Notes under the pieces: model-generated
What the model was told of the DNA's origin: nothing
The model's input: only the letters and a program-made list of their open reading frames with translations
Database searches by the model: none
Position numbers and translations under genes: made by a program
In this document: positions 50,628 to 59,776 of the stretch, piece by piece
How positions within the stretch are numbered: the first letter of the stretch is position 1
How the letters are laid out: every line of letters starts with the position of its first letter
Assembly: GCF_000498395.2 (NCBI RefSeq)
Contig: NZ_CP010979.1
Location: 744,001 to 808,000, forward strand
Reading direction: 5' to 3'
DNA length: 64,000 bases
Source of the DNA: Pseudomonas putida S13.1.2
Lineage (GTDB): Bacteria; Pseudomonadota; Gammaproteobacteria; Pseudomonadales; Pseudomonadaceae

Positions 50628-51275
50628 TCAGCCTTCCAGCTCGGCCAGGCGTGCCTCCAGCGCCGCGATACGGGCTTCGAGGGCTTCGATGCGGTCTTCC
50701 GAGACACTGCCGCCACTGCTGCGCGCACCACCTTCCTGTTGACGTGCAGCGAGGATCACCTCGATCTCTGCCGGGTCGCCCAGGGCGTGGGTGTAGCGGT
50801 CTTCACGCTGGCCGGCCAGGCGTGGCAGATGCAAGGCCAGGCCCCGCGAGATCAGGCGCTCCAGCTGGTGCTGGATCTGATCGGTGTCGTCGAAGTCGTG
50901 CAGGCGGTTGCTGCGGGTCAGCAGTTCGTTGAGGGTTTGCGGGCCACGCAGGAACATCAGGCCCATCAGTATCAGCTGGGCCGGCACCAGCTCCAGTGCC
51001 TTGTCCACCCGTTGTTCCCAGCGGTCGGCACGGCTGCCCATCTGCAGGCGGGTCATGTCCTGCCCTTCGAGGGCGCGCAAGGCCTGGCCGACCTGGCCTT
51101 GGGTCAGGTTCATCACCGGCTCGCGGCTGGTCTTCTGGTTGCAGGCCAGGACCAGTGCATTGAGGGTCAGCGGGTAGCTTTCCGGGCTGGTGGCCTGCTT
51201 TTCGATCAGCGAACCGAGAATGCGGATCTCAACGCTGTTGAAGCGGCCTTCACCTGCGGTTTCGTGTTCTGACAT
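50628..51275 (-). CDS. yceH: YceH-like DUF480 protein
   Basis: 215 residues: [38 protein letters not shown] and [30 protein letters not shown] are the two winged-helix-like DUF480 repeats, followed by a coiled-coil tail ([19 protein letters not shown]). Function is unknown; DNA-binding fold by similarity. Confidence 0.9.
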   Translation of the reverse strand: MSEHETAGEGRFNSVEIRILGSLIEKQATSPESYPLTLNALVLACNQKTSREPVMNLTQGQVGQALRALEGQDMTRLQMGSRADRWEQRVDKALELVPAQLILMGLMFLRGPQTLNELLTRSNRLHDFDDTDQIQHQLERLISRGLALHLPRLAGQREDRYTHALGDPAEIEVILAARQQEGGARSSGGSVSEDRIEALEARIAALEARLAELEG

Positions 51276-51395
51276 GGCCCTGTCTCATTACTGGGGAAAG
51301 GCCACTAGCCTAGGTAATGCGCCTGGCTTAAGCAATCACTGACATCACCGCTGGTAGGCTTGCCTGCGAGGGGCCGCACAGCGGCCCCTTGTTCC

Positions 51396-52607
51396 TCAAG
51401 CGTTACGCCGCTCTTCGGCTTGGCAAGCTGCCGCTGTGAACAGCACGTCGGTCGACGAATTGAGCGCTGTCTCGGCCGAATCCTGCAACACGCCAATAAT
51501 GAAGCCCACCGCCACCACCTGCATGGCAATTTCACTGGGGATGCCAAACAGGCTGCACGCCAGCGGAATCAGCAGCAGCGAGCCGCCGGCCACACCCGAG
51601 GCGCCGCAGGCGCACACCGCCGCCACCACGCTGAGCAGCACGGCCGTCGGCAGGTCAACCGGGATACCCAGGGTATGCACCGCAGCCAGGGTCAGCACGG
51701 TAATGGTGATTGCTGCACCGGCCATGTTGATGGTTGCGCCCAGCGGGATCGACACCGAATAGGTGTCTTCATGCAGGCCAAGGCGCTCCGACAGTGCCAG
51801 GTTGACCGGGATGTTGGCCGCCGAGCTGCGGGTGAAGAACGCGGTAATGCCGCTTTCGCGCAGGCACAGCAGGGTGAGTGGGTAAGGGTTGCGGCGAATC
51901 TTCCAGAACACGATCAGCGGGTTCATCACCAGCGCCACGAACAGCATGCAGCCGATCAGCACAGCCAGCAGGTGCAGGTAGCCGAGCAGTGCGTCAAGGC
52001 CAGACTGGGCAAGCGTGGAGCTGACCAGGCCAAAAATGCCCAGCGGGGCGAAGCGGATGACCACGCGCACGATCAGGGTCACGCCATTGGACAAGTCTTC
52101 GACCACGGTACGGGTGGTTTCGCCAGCATGGCGCAGGGCTACGCCCAGGCCGATTGCCCAGGTCAGCACGCCGATGAAGTTGGCGTTGAGCAGGGCATTG
52201 ATCGGGTTGTCGACCGCGCTCAGCAGCAGGTTCTGCATCACCTCGGTGATGCCGCCCGGCGCGCTCAGCGTTGCCTCGCCAGTGCTCAGCACCAGGCTGG
52301 ACGGGAACAGCATGCTGGCGACCACGGCCACCACCGCTGCGGCGAAGGTGCCCAGCAGGTACAGCCAGAGGATCGGGCGGATATGGGTTTCCTGGCCGTG
52401 GCGGTGGTTGGCGATCGAGGCCATGACCAGGACGAACACCAGCACGGGCGCCACGGCCTTCAGGGCGCTGACGAACACCTTGCCAAGGAAGGCCAGGTCG
52501 CGGGCAATGCCAGGCGCGAGCAGGGCAAGGGCGATGCCGGCGAGCAGGCCGATGACGATCTGTGTCACCAGGCTGGTGCGGTTGAGGAGGCGGAAGACGG
52601 GGGTCAT
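51396..52607 (-). CDS. sstT: Serine/threonine:sodium symporter
   Basis: 403-residue DAACS family transporter. Family motifs [24 protein letters not shown] ([16 protein letters not shown]), [13 protein letters not shown] and [13 protein letters not shown], with eight membrane segments and two re-entrant loops. Imports serine and threonine with sodium. Start matches the family N-terminus. Confidence 0.92.
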   Translation of the reverse strand: MTPVFRLLNRTSLVTQIVIGLLAGIALALLAPGIARDLAFLGKVFVSALKAVAPVLVFVLVMASIANHRHGQETHIRPILWLYLLGTFAAAVVAVVASMLFPSSLVLSTGEATLSAPGGITEVMQNLLLSAVDNPINALLNANFIGVLTWAIGLGVALRHAGETTRTVVEDLSNGVTLIVRVVIRFAPLGIFGLVSSTLAQSGLDALLGYLHLLAVLIGCMLFVALVMNPLIVFWKIRRNPYPLTLLCLRESGITAFFTRSSAANIPVNLALSERLGLHEDTYSVSIPLGATINMAGAAITITVLTLAAVHTLGIPVDLPTAVLLSVVAAVCACGASGVAGGSLLLIPLACSLFGIPSEIAMQVVAVGFIIGVLQDSAETALNSSTDVLFTAAACQAEERRNA

Positions 52608-52671
52608 GTGCAGCGGTATCTCGGAATCTGGAAAGGGCGAGACTTTACCATAGACCGCCTGTAGGGCTGTT

Positions 52672-52708
52672 CTGGCCTGTTCGCGGGTAAACCCGCTCCC
52701 ACAAATAC
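52672..52708. repeat. Half REP element, GTTCGCGGGT type
   Basis: CTGTTCGCGGGTAAACCCGC followed by TCCCACA; one arm of the family seen at 45163-45274. Confidence 0.7.
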
Positions 52709-52745
52709 TGCATGGATCTCGGTACCCGCGAAGACGCCATCACAA

Positions 52746-53639
52746 TCACCAATGAAACAACTCCCGCCGCGCCCCCTCGGTAATCGCCACGATCCCCGGG
52801 TGCTTGACCTTGCGCTCCACCGAAATGGCATAGAACGATTCGTGCACGGCCTCGGTCTGGCCGATCAGTGCCACGCCATACTGGCGGCACACTTCTTCGG
52901 CGATCACGCTGGGGGCGACGAATATGCCGCTGCCCGACTGGCCGAACGCCTGCATCAGGGCACTGTCATCGAACTCGCCGACGATGCGTGGCTGCACCTG
53001 TTGCTCACTTAGCCACCGCAGCAAGCGGCTACGCACCACGGTTTCCTGGCCGGGCACCAGCAGCGGCGCATCCTGCAGGCAGGCGGGGAAGGGGCCGTCC
53101 AGGCGCTGTGCCAGCGCCGGGGTAGCGAAGAAGCTCAGCCCGCACTCGCCCAGCTTCTGGCTATAGCCCTTGATGTCCAGGTTGCCGGGCATGGGGCTGT
53201 CGGAAATCACCAGGTCCAGGCGCTGGATGGCCAGGTCGGCCAGCAACCGCTCAAGTTTGTCTTCGCGGCAGTTGATGCGCAGCACTTCATCCAGCTCCAT
53301 GGTCGGTGCCAGCAGGCGGTAGACGATGGATTTGGGCACCACGTCGGCCACCCCCACGCGGAACAGGATCTGCTCCTGCGGGCCTGCGCGCAGCATGGCT
53401 TCCAGCTCGCCGCCAATCTGGAACATCTGCTCTGCATACACCAGCGCCTGGCGGCCAGTCTCGGTCAGCTCCAGCTGCCGGCCGGCGCGCTGGAACAATT
53501 CAAGGCCGTAGGTTTGCTCGAACAGGCTAATCTGCCCGCTGATGGTCTGCGGTGTGAGGTTCAGTTGCTCGCTGGCACGGGTGATGCTGCCGGTCTTGGC
53601 CACGGCCCAGAAGTAATGCAGCTGGCGATAATTGAGCAC
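52746..53639 (-). CDS. nhaR: NhaR-like LysR transcriptional activator
   Basis: 297 residues from a GTG: LNYRQLHYFWAVAKTGSITRASEQLNLTPQTISGQISLFEQ is the NhaR-type helix-turn-helix, a distinct LysR branch that answers to sodium in E. coli. The upstream frame to 53759 would add 40 residues without sense. Lies upstream of sstT on the same strand; no nhaA nearby. Confidence 0.88.
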   Translation of the reverse strand: MLNYRQLHYFWAVAKTGSITRASEQLNLTPQTISGQISLFEQTYGLELFQRAGRQLELTETGRQALVYAEQMFQIGGELEAMLRAGPQEQILFRVGVADVVPKSIVYRLLAPTMELDEVLRINCREDKLERLLADLAIQRLDLVISDSPMPGNLDIKGYSQKLGECGLSFFATPALAQRLDGPFPACLQDAPLLVPGQETVVRSRLLRWLSEQQVQPRIVGEFDDSALMQAFGQSGSGIFVAPSVIAEEVCRQYGVALIGQTEAVHESFYAISVERKVKHPGIVAITEGARRELFHW

Positions 53640-53770
53640 CGTCGGTCGTCCCGATTCGTAAAAACCGAAGTATACGCCATGAAAATACGAATTTTCCTGA
53701 ACTATTCGCGTCTCTAGAATGCACCGCATCAGGCGCCATGCGCCGACGGGATATTTCAAGCGAGGACACC

Positions 53771-54010
53771 ATGCTGCAACTCAAATCCATCGGTACCCCA
53801 TTGGTGCTGGCGTTGGCCCTGTTTACCCTGGCAGGCTGCGACCAGGCCGAGAAATCCGCCCAGCAGATGCTCGACCAGGCCGCGCAGTCGGCCAAGCAGG
53901 CCATCGACGACACCAACAAGGCCGCCCAGCAGGCGTTGAACGAGGCCATCGGCGGCGAAGGGCAGAAGCCTGAGGATGCCGACAAGAAAAAAGACACCCA
54001 GGAAATCTGA
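53771..54010 (+). CDS. Small Ala/Gln-rich lipoprotein
   Basis: 79 residues: lipobox LAGC, then an amphipathic helical region (DQAEKSAQQMLDQAAQSAKQ, repeating Ala/Gln/Lys) and a charged tail ending KKKDTQEI. Coiled-coil-like, outer-membrane lipoprotein; function unknown. Divergent from nhaR, upstream of terC by 29 bp. Confidence 0.75.
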   Translation: MLQLKSIGTPLVLALALFTLAGCDQAEKSAQQMLDQAAQSAKQAIDDTNKAAQQALNEAIGGEGQKPEDADKKKDTQEI

Positions 54011-54039
54011 CCCTAAACCGCCGCTGCAGGATTTGAACA

Positions 54040-54792
54040 ATGGAATACTTGCTGGAACTCGCCGCTAGCCCTACCGCCTGGGTTGCCCTGGCTACATTGG
54101 TGGCCATGGAAGTTGTGCTGGGCATCGACAACCTGATCTTCATCTCCATCCTGACCAACAAACTGCCGGTGGAGTACCGCTCCAAGGCACGGCGTATCGG
54201 TATCAGCATGGCCTTGGTCATGCGCCTGGCCTTGCTCAGTACCGTGGCCTGGATCGTACAGCTGACCGACCCGGTGTTCGAAGTGTTCGGTAACGCCTTC
54301 TCCTGGAAGGACATGATCCTGATTGCCGGTGGCCTGTTCCTGCTGTGGAAGGCGACCAAGGAAATCCACGAAAGCGTCGACCCGCATGGCGCCAAGGAAG
54401 AAGCCAAGGTCGGCTCGACAGTTACCTTGGGCTTTGCAGCGGCAATCTTCCAGATCCTGCTGCTGGACATCGTCTTCTCGGTTGACAGCATCATCACCGC
54501 CGTGGGCATGACCGAGCACTTGCCGATCATGATCATTGCCGTGATCACGGCAGTCATCGTCATGATGGTGGCCGCCGACCCGCTGGCCAACTTCATCAAT
54601 GACAACCCGACGGTGGTCATGCTGGCCTTGGGCTTCCTGATCATGATCGGCATGACGCTGATCGCCGAAGGTTTTGGCGCTCATGTACCGAAGGGGTATG
54701 TGTATGCGGCCATGGCGTTCTCGACCGTGATCGAGATGCTCAACATTTTTGCTCGCCGGGCGCGATTGAAGCGTGAGGCGGCTGAAGGTTGA
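54040..54792 (+). CDS. TerC-family membrane protein
   Basis: 250 residues, seven or more membrane helices with the family acidic motifs [15 protein letters not shown] and [16 protein letters not shown] (helix Asp residues thought to bind metal). TerC proteins are linked to manganese export and tellurite resistance. A terminator follows. Confidence 0.88.
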   Translation: MEYLLELAASPTAWVALATLVAMEVVLGIDNLIFISILTNKLPVEYRSKARRIGISMALVMRLALLSTVAWIVQLTDPVFEVFGNAFSWKDMILIAGGLFLLWKATKEIHESVDPHGAKEEAKVGSTVTLGFAAAIFQILLLDIVFSVDSIITAVGMTEHLPIMIIAVITAVIVMMVAADPLANFINDNPTVVMLALGFLIMIGMTLIAEGFGAHVPKGYVYAAMAFSTVIEMLNIFARRARLKREAAEG

Positions 54793-54802
54793 TGTAAAAA
54801 GG

Positions 54803-54830
54803 CGGGGCGCATTGCGCCCCGTTCGCGTTT
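54803..54830 (+). terminator. Terminator downstream of terC
   Basis: CGGGGCGCA-TTGCGCCCCG hairpin followed by a T-rich stretch, 10 bp after the terC stop. Confidence 0.75.
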
Positions 54831-54839
54831 TCTGAAGTT

Positions 54840-55016
54840 TTAATGCACCCCGGCTGGCCGCCGTGCCCGGCGCACAGGCTGCGGTTTGGCAGGGGCCTGC
54901 GGCGGCAGGTGGTGGTGGGAATGGCGCCGCACGATGCGCATTACACCCCACAGCATGGCGGCTGCAACGCTTAGCCACATGCCTACCAGCATGAGAATTG
55001 CCATGGTCAGGCTCAT
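54840..55016 (-). CDS. Small single-pass membrane protein, 58 residues
   Basis: MSLTMAILMLVGMWLSVAAAMLWGVMRIVRR: one transmembrane helix, then a proline- and arginine-rich cytosolic tail with HSHHH. GGAGGC sits 5 bp before the ATG, favouring this start over one 12 bp upstream. Function unknown. Confidence 0.7.
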   Translation of the reverse strand: MSLTMAILMLVGMWLSVAAAMLWGVMRIVRRHSHHHLPPQAPAKPQPVRRARRPAGVH

Positions 55017-55239
55017 CTGTGCCTCCATCTCTACGGTAAACGCTCGATTGGCAAGCGCTTGCCTTCCAGACACTGCTTTAGTCTAGCCCTTCGCCTGTGA
55101 CGTTCCATCGAACAAAGGTCTATCTCTGAGTCCGATTCGCTCCAAGCCGCTGTCGGACTATACCCGCGCCGCTGTCGGACCTATGATCGGTGCCCAGAGC
55201 CGGGCGCTGCCTGCCTGGCGTTGGAACAAGCGAGTGTCC

Positions 55240-55917
55240 ATGCAGCAACATTCCATCAAAGCTGCCCCACGGCGGCTGTTGGTCGCCTGTCTGATGGCGG
55301 CCACCTTGGCCGGCTGTGCCAGCGCACCGCCTGCCAACCTCAAAGGCCTGCCGCAGCGGGTCGAGATCAGCAGCGTGCCGTTCTACCGTGGCAACGCCAA
55401 CCACAGCGGTGCCATGGCGCTGGCAGCGGTGCTGTCGCAACAGGGCGCGCCGATTACGCCTGGTTTGCTGGACAAGCCGCTGAACCTGCCGCAGGGCGCA
55501 GAAGCGCTGGACACGGCTATCCCTCGCGTGGCGCGGGACTACGGCATGGTGGTTTACCCACTGGACAAGCAACTGGACGCGCTATTGACCCAGGTGGCGG
55601 CGGGCAACCCGGTGCTGCTGCGTTACGAGGAGGGTTCGGCCTGGTGGAGTGAGCCACGTTATGCGGTGCTGATCGGCTATGACCGGTACAAGCAGCGTGT
55701 ACTGCTGCGCTCGGGCATGCACCGGCGCCAGGTGATGGCGTTCGATGACTTTGCCTCGGCGTGGGCGAAGCAGGGGAGTTGGGCGGTGCTGGTGCAGCCA
55801 CCGCGGCAGTTGCCGGCCCAGGTGGATCGCCAGCGGTGGTTGCAAGCTGCGGATGAACTGGCGCGGGCGGGGCAGGAAATTGCGGCGAAGCAGGCTATCA
55901 GCAGCCTGAACAAATAG
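55240..55917 (+). CDS. C39-like lipoprotein lacking the catalytic Cys
   Basis: 225 residues: lipobox LAGC, then a papain-fold C39-like domain (VPFYRGNANHSGAMALAAVL, NPVLLRYEEGSAWWSEPRYAVLIGYD) and a C-terminal helix. In active C39 peptidases the first motif is QCGPAAL; here the Cys position reads NHSGAMAL, so a Ser replaces it. Likely a non-proteolytic relative. The GTG/ATG choice at 55183 lacks a ribosome site. Confidence 0.75.
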   Translation: MQQHSIKAAPRRLLVACLMAATLAGCASAPPANLKGLPQRVEISSVPFYRGNANHSGAMALAAVLSQQGAPITPGLLDKPLNLPQGAEALDTAIPRVARDYGMVVYPLDKQLDALLTQVAAGNPVLLRYEEGSAWWSEPRYAVLIGYDRYKQRVLLRSGMHRRQVMAFDDFASAWAKQGSWAVLVQPPRQLPAQVDRQRWLQAADELARAGQEIAAKQAISSLNK

Positions 55918-55925
55918 CGGTGCCT

Positions 55926-55998
55926 GTTCCCACAGGTAGCGCACTGGGTTTGACGCCTGTGCGGTACCTGTGGGAGCTGGCTTGCCGGCGTTAGGGCC
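55926..55998. repeat. Truncated REP elements
   Basis: TTCCCACAGGTAGCGCA ... GTACCTGTGGGAGCTGGCTTGCCGGCG; one arm is shortened relative to 47753-47848. Confidence 0.7.
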
Positions 55999-56011
55999 AG
56001 GCCTGCTTACA

Positions 56012-57295
56012 TCAGAAGCCCAAGCGATCGCGCAGGCTGTAGTACCAGGCGCCAATGGCGCTGAACGGCACGCGCAGCATCTGGCCACCCGGGAACGGGT
56101 AGTGCGGCAGGCCGGCGAAGGCGTCGAAACGCTCAGCCTGGCCGCGCAAGGCCTCGGCCAGCACTTTGCCCGCCAGGTGGGTGTAGGTCACGCCGTGGCC
56201 CGAGCACCCCTGCGAGTAGTAGATGTTGTCGCCGATACGGCCAACCTGCGGCAGGCGCGACAGGGTCAGCAGGAAGTTGCCGGTCCAGGCGTAGTCGATC
56301 TTCACGTTCTTCAGCTGCGGGAAGGCCTTGATCATCTTCGGACGAATGATCGCCTCGATGTTGGCCGGGTCACGCGCGCCGTACACCACGCCACCGCCGA
56401 AGATCAGGCGCTTGTCGCTGGTCAGGCGGTAGTAGTCGAGCAGGTAGTTGCAGTCCTCGACGCAGTAATCCTGCGGCAGCAGGGTGCGCGCCAGTTCTTC
56501 GCCCAGTGGTTCGGTGGTGATCACCTGGGTACCGCATGGCATGGACTTGGCGGCCAGTTCTGGCACCAGGTTGCCCAGGTAGGCGTTGCCGGCGACGATG
56601 ATGAACTTGGCGCGCACCTTGCCTTGTGGGGTGTGCACGACCGGGTTGGCACCGCGCTCGATGCGGATTGCCGGGGTTTGCTCATAGATGATGCCGCCCA
56701 GCGACTCGACCGCAGCAGCTTCACCCAGGGCCAGGTTCAACGGGTGGATGTGGCCGCCGCTCATGTCGAGCATGCCGCCGATATAGCTGTCGCACGCGAC
56801 CACTTCACGGATGCGCTTCTGGTCCATCAGCTCGAGCTGGTTGTGGCCGAAGCGTTCCCACAGGCGCTTTTGCGACTCCAGGTGGCCCATCTGCTTGCTG
56901 GTGATGGCGGCGAACACGCCACCGTCTTTCAGGTCGCACTGGATATTGTACTTGGCCACGCGCTCACGAATGATGCGCCCGCCTTCGAAGGCCATGTGGC
57001 CCAGCAGTTGTGCCTGCTTGGGGCCGACAGTGCGTTCGATGACGTCGATGTCGCGGCTGTAGCTGTTGACGATCTGGCCGCCGTTGCGGCCCGACGCGCC
57101 GAAACCGACCTTGGCCGCTTCGACGATGCTCACCTTGAAGCCGTTTTCCAGCAGGAACAGGGCGCTGGACAGGCCGGTGTAGCCGGCACCGATGATGCAC
57201 ACATCGGTTTCCACCTCACCCTGCAGCGCCGGACGTGGCGGCACCGGGTTGGCCGAGGCGGCGTAGTAGGACTGGGGGTAGGGGGTGTTAGCCAT
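56012..57295 (-). CDS. puuB: Gamma-glutamylputrescine oxidase-like flavoprotein
   Basis: 427-residue FAD oxidoreductase of the DAO family. Rossmann motif DVCIIGAGYTGLSSALFLLE, GFGASGRNGGQIV (FAD ribityl region), and SGGHIHPLNLAL. It best resembles PuuB/PauB that oxidise gamma-glutamylated polyamines to aldehydes with O2. No other polyamine genes are adjacent, so substrate is inferred from family. Confidence 0.85.
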   Translation of the reverse strand: MANTPYPQSYYAASANPVPPRPALQGEVETDVCIIGAGYTGLSSALFLLENGFKVSIVEAAKVGFGASGRNGGQIVNSYSRDIDVIERTVGPKQAQLLGHMAFEGGRIIRERVAKYNIQCDLKDGGVFAAITSKQMGHLESQKRLWERFGHNQLELMDQKRIREVVACDSYIGGMLDMSGGHIHPLNLALGEAAAVESLGGIIYEQTPAIRIERGANPVVHTPQGKVRAKFIIVAGNAYLGNLVPELAAKSMPCGTQVITTEPLGEELARTLLPQDYCVEDCNYLLDYYRLTSDKRLIFGGGVVYGARDPANIEAIIRPKMIKAFPQLKNVKIDYAWTGNFLLTLSRLPQVGRIGDNIYYSQGCSGHGVTYTHLAGKVLAEALRGQAERFDAFAGLPHYPFPGGQMLRVPFSAIGAWYYSLRDRLGF

Positions 57296-57456
57296 GCTGC
57301 AGGAACCTCGTGTTTTATATTTTTAACGAATGTACCGATGCTATCAATAATAATAAACACCCGCTAGTCGTCTGGTGAAAATCCTTTACGGCCAACCCTC
57401 CAACCAGCCTTTATATAAAGGGTTTAAGATTCAGTAGCTTAGCGCGAAAAAAAGTG

Positions 57457-57484
57457 TTGACAGGGCTTTTGGAATGCGTAGAAT
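57457..57484 (+). promoter_or_regulatory. Promoter of first tRNA-Val
   Basis: TTGACA and TAGAAT spaced 16 bp, ending 14 bp before the tRNA. Confidence 0.8.
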
Positions 57485-57498
57485 GCGCACCACACGAC

Positions 57499-57575
57499 AG
57501 GCACATAGCTCAGTTGGTTAGAGCACCACCTTGACATGGTGGGGGTCGTTGGTTCGAGTCCAATTGTGCCTACCA
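57499..57575 (+). tRNA. tRNA-Val (GAC), copy 1
   Basis: 77 nt, acceptor AGGCACA/TGTGCCT, anticodon loop TTGACAT gives GAC, encoded CCA. Confidence 0.97.
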
Positions 57576-57585
57576 AATCGAAGAA

Positions 57586-57616
57586 GGGGTGATCCGAAAG
57601 GGTCACCCCTTTTTTC
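57586..57616 (+). terminator. Terminator after tRNA-Val copy 1
   Basis: GGGGTGATCC-GAAA-GGGTCACCCC hairpin followed by six T. Confidence 0.9.
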
Positions 57617-57703
57617 ATTGTCCATTGTTGAGGGTAGCGTAAACCGCGGTACGGGCGCGCAGCGCTCACATTCCAAAGTTTTTGATTTTTCTCAAAAAAA
57701 AGC

Positions 57704-57732
57704 TTTACAGGTACGCATCGGATCACTAATAT
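57704..57732 (+). promoter_or_regulatory. Promoter of second tRNA-Val
   Basis: TTTACA and TAATAT spaced 17 bp. Confidence 0.75.
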
Positions 57733-57746
57733 GCGCACCACACGAC

Positions 57747-57823
57747 AGGCACATAGCTCAGTTGGTTAGAGCACCACCTTGACATGGTGGGGGTCGTTGG
57801 TTCGAGTCCAATTGTGCCTACCA
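57747..57823 (+). tRNA. tRNA-Val (GAC), copy 2
   Basis: Identical in all 77 bases to copy 1; 16 upstream bases are also the same. Confidence 0.97.
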
Positions 57824-57831
57824 AATCCCAA

Positions 57832-57862
57832 AAAGGGCGATCAGAAATGATCGCCCTTTTTG
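57832..57862. terminator. Terminator after tRNA-Val copy 2
   Basis: AAAAAGGGCGATCA-GAAA-TGATCGCCCTTTTT symmetric stem, usable on both strands; also lies just beyond the dctM stop. Confidence 0.88.
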
Positions 57863-57871
57863 CATTCTCCG

Positions 57872-59152
57872 CTAGAACGCCTTTGGCAGCCACAGCGCCA
57901 GTTGTGGGAAGGCAATCAGCAAGCCGATCAGCACCAGCAAAGCCAGGCAGAACGGCAGCGCGCCGTACACCACGTCCATGAAGTTGCCGCGGCCACGGAT
58001 GCTCTGCACCACGAAAAGGTTCATGCCGAACGGCGGGGTGATCTGGCCCATTTCGCACAGCACGATCAGCACCACCCCGAACCACAGTGGGTCAAAGCCC
58101 AGGGCGACGACGATCGGCACGATCAGCGGCGCCGTGGTGATCAGCATCGCCAGGGTGTCCATGAAGCAGCCGAGCACGATATAGAACACGATGATCGCCA
58201 GCAGCGTGGCCGTAGGTGACAGGTTCAGGTCGGTGACGAAGTTGACCAGGGTGGTGGTCAGCCCGATGGACGCCAGCACGAAGTTGAGGAAAAACGCCGA
58301 CAAAGTGATGAAGATGATCATGCCGGTGGTGCGCAGCGTGGCTTCGAAGGCCTGGCCCAGGCTTTGCCAGGTGAGAGCCCGGCGCCACAGGCCCAAGCCC
58401 AAGGCGCTGAGTACCCCCAGTGCCGCCGACTCGCTGGCAGTGGCAAAACCGCTGTAGATCGAGCCGATCACCAGGGCGAAGATGGCCAGTGGCGGCAGCA
58501 GGTCGGGGATGCAGGCCAGGCGTTCTGCCCAGCGGGTGTGTTCTTTGCGCCCACCCAATTGCGGGCGCACCAGGCAGGCCAGCACGATCAGTGCGACGAA
58601 CAACAGGCTGAGGATGATGCTGGGGATGGTTGCAGCCAGATACAGCTTGGGCACCGACACGTTGGCGATCAGGGCGAACAGGATCATGTTGATCGATGGC
58701 GGAATCAGGATACCCAGCGTGCCGCCAGCGGCGATCGAGCCCAGGAACAGCGGGGCGTTGTAACCTTTGCGTTCCTGCTCCGCAATGGCCAGGGTGGAAA
58801 TGGTTGCGGCGGTTGCCACGCTGGAGCCGCTGGTGGTGGCAAACAGTGCGCTGGCGCCGATGTTGGAGTTCATCAGCCCGCCCGGCAGCCAGGACAGCCA
58901 TTTCTCGACCGCCTGGTACATGCGCCCGGCCACCCCCGAACACACCAGCAGTTCACCCATCAGTATGTATAGAGGGATGGCCACCAGCAGGAACTCGGCG
59001 CTGGTGTTCCAGGCGATTTCGCCCATGGCATTGCTCAATGGCAGGGTCGAGAACAACTGCGACAGCGACATCCCCAGCAGGCCGACACTGACGGCGGCGG
59101 CCACGCTCAGCGCCAGCAGGGCCAGCAGCAGGAACAAGGTGATGCTCAGCAT
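57872..59152 (-). CDS. dctM: TRAP transporter large permease (DctM)
   Basis: 426 residues, about 12 membrane helices: EFLLVAIPLYILMGELLVCSGV, FATTSGSSVATAATISTLA, and ILIPPSINMILFALIANVSVPKLYLA are DctM/TRAP-T signatures. Forms the sodium-coupled channel with DctQ. ATG at 59152 overlaps the dctQ end by 7 bp. Terminates near the tRNA-Val terminator. Confidence 0.92.
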   Translation of the reverse strand: MLSITLFLLLALLALSVAAAVSVGLLGMSLSQLFSTLPLSNAMGEIAWNTSAEFLLVAIPLYILMGELLVCSGVAGRMYQAVEKWLSWLPGGLMNSNIGASALFATTSGSSVATAATISTLAIAEQERKGYNAPLFLGSIAAGGTLGILIPPSINMILFALIANVSVPKLYLAATIPSIILSLLFVALIVLACLVRPQLGGRKEHTRWAERLACIPDLLPPLAIFALVIGSIYSGFATASESAALGVLSALGLGLWRRALTWQSLGQAFEATLRTTGMIIFITLSAFFLNFVLASIGLTTTLVNFVTDLNLSPTATLLAIIVFYIVLGCFMDTLAMLITTAPLIVPIVVALGFDPLWFGVVLIVLCEMGQITPPFGMNLFVVQSIRGRGNFMDVVYGALPFCLALLVLIGLLIAFPQLALWLPKAF

Positions 59153-59751
59153 GGCGTGTGCTCCTTGGCGGTGTTGGCCGCGGGGTGCAGTTCTTCCTCG
59201 ATTTCCTGCTCGACCGTGTTGATACCGATCAGTGCACTGACCGCCCCCCAGCGCTCGTGCAATAAATGCCCCAGGCTCACCAGCGCCAGGCTGAGCAGGG
59301 TCAGGGCGAAGAACAGGTAGCCGGCAAACCAGATGGATTGCGGTATCCATTGCGGTACTTGCAACGGCGTGTTGGACACTGAGCGGTATTCGATGGAGTC
59401 CTGCAGCACATTCCAGGCGTGAAAGGCCAGGGTGCTGACCAGCACGGCCATGCAGGCCAGGGCGAACAGGTCGAGCGCCACCCGTGGCTTCAGGCCAAGG
59501 CGAGCGTAGAGGATGTCGACGCGGATGTGCGAGCGCTTGAGCAAGGTGACCGGAAACGCCCAGGCGCTGGTGACTGCCAGAACATAGCCGGCAATCTCAT
59601 CGGCGCCGCCCATGGAGATGCCCAGGGTCTTGCGCAAGATCAGGTCGATGCCAATCAGCAGGGCGCAGCCGAGCAGGGCAAAGCCACCTACCCAGGTGCT
59701 GGCCTTGGCGATGGCGGTGATGGCCGCCAGGCCGGAATGGGCCGTATTCAT
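59146..59751 (-). CDS. dctQ: TRAP transporter small permease (DctQ)
   Basis: 201 residues, four membrane helices; LILRKTLGISMGGADEIAGYVLAVTSAWAF and KRSHIRVDILYARL match DctQ. Partner of DctM. Upstream frame to 59835 rejected because of no ribosome site. Confidence 0.9.
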   Translation of the reverse strand: MNTAHSGLAAITAIAKASTWVGGFALLGCALLIGIDLILRKTLGISMGGADEIAGYVLAVTSAWAFPVTLLKRSHIRVDILYARLGLKPRVALDLFALACMAVLVSTLAFHAWNVLQDSIEYRSVSNTPLQVPQWIPQSIWFAGYLFFALTLLSLALVSLGHLLHERWGAVSALIGINTVEQEIEEELHPAANTAKEHTPC

Positions 59752-59776
59752 CACTGTCTGCTCCGAGGGAAAGGGC

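Noticed and set aside
51360..52664. 434-codon plus-strand frame rich in Gln and His
   Set aside because: Antisense of sstT.
55970..57367. 465-codon plus-strand frame
   Set aside because: Antisense of the puuB-like gene.
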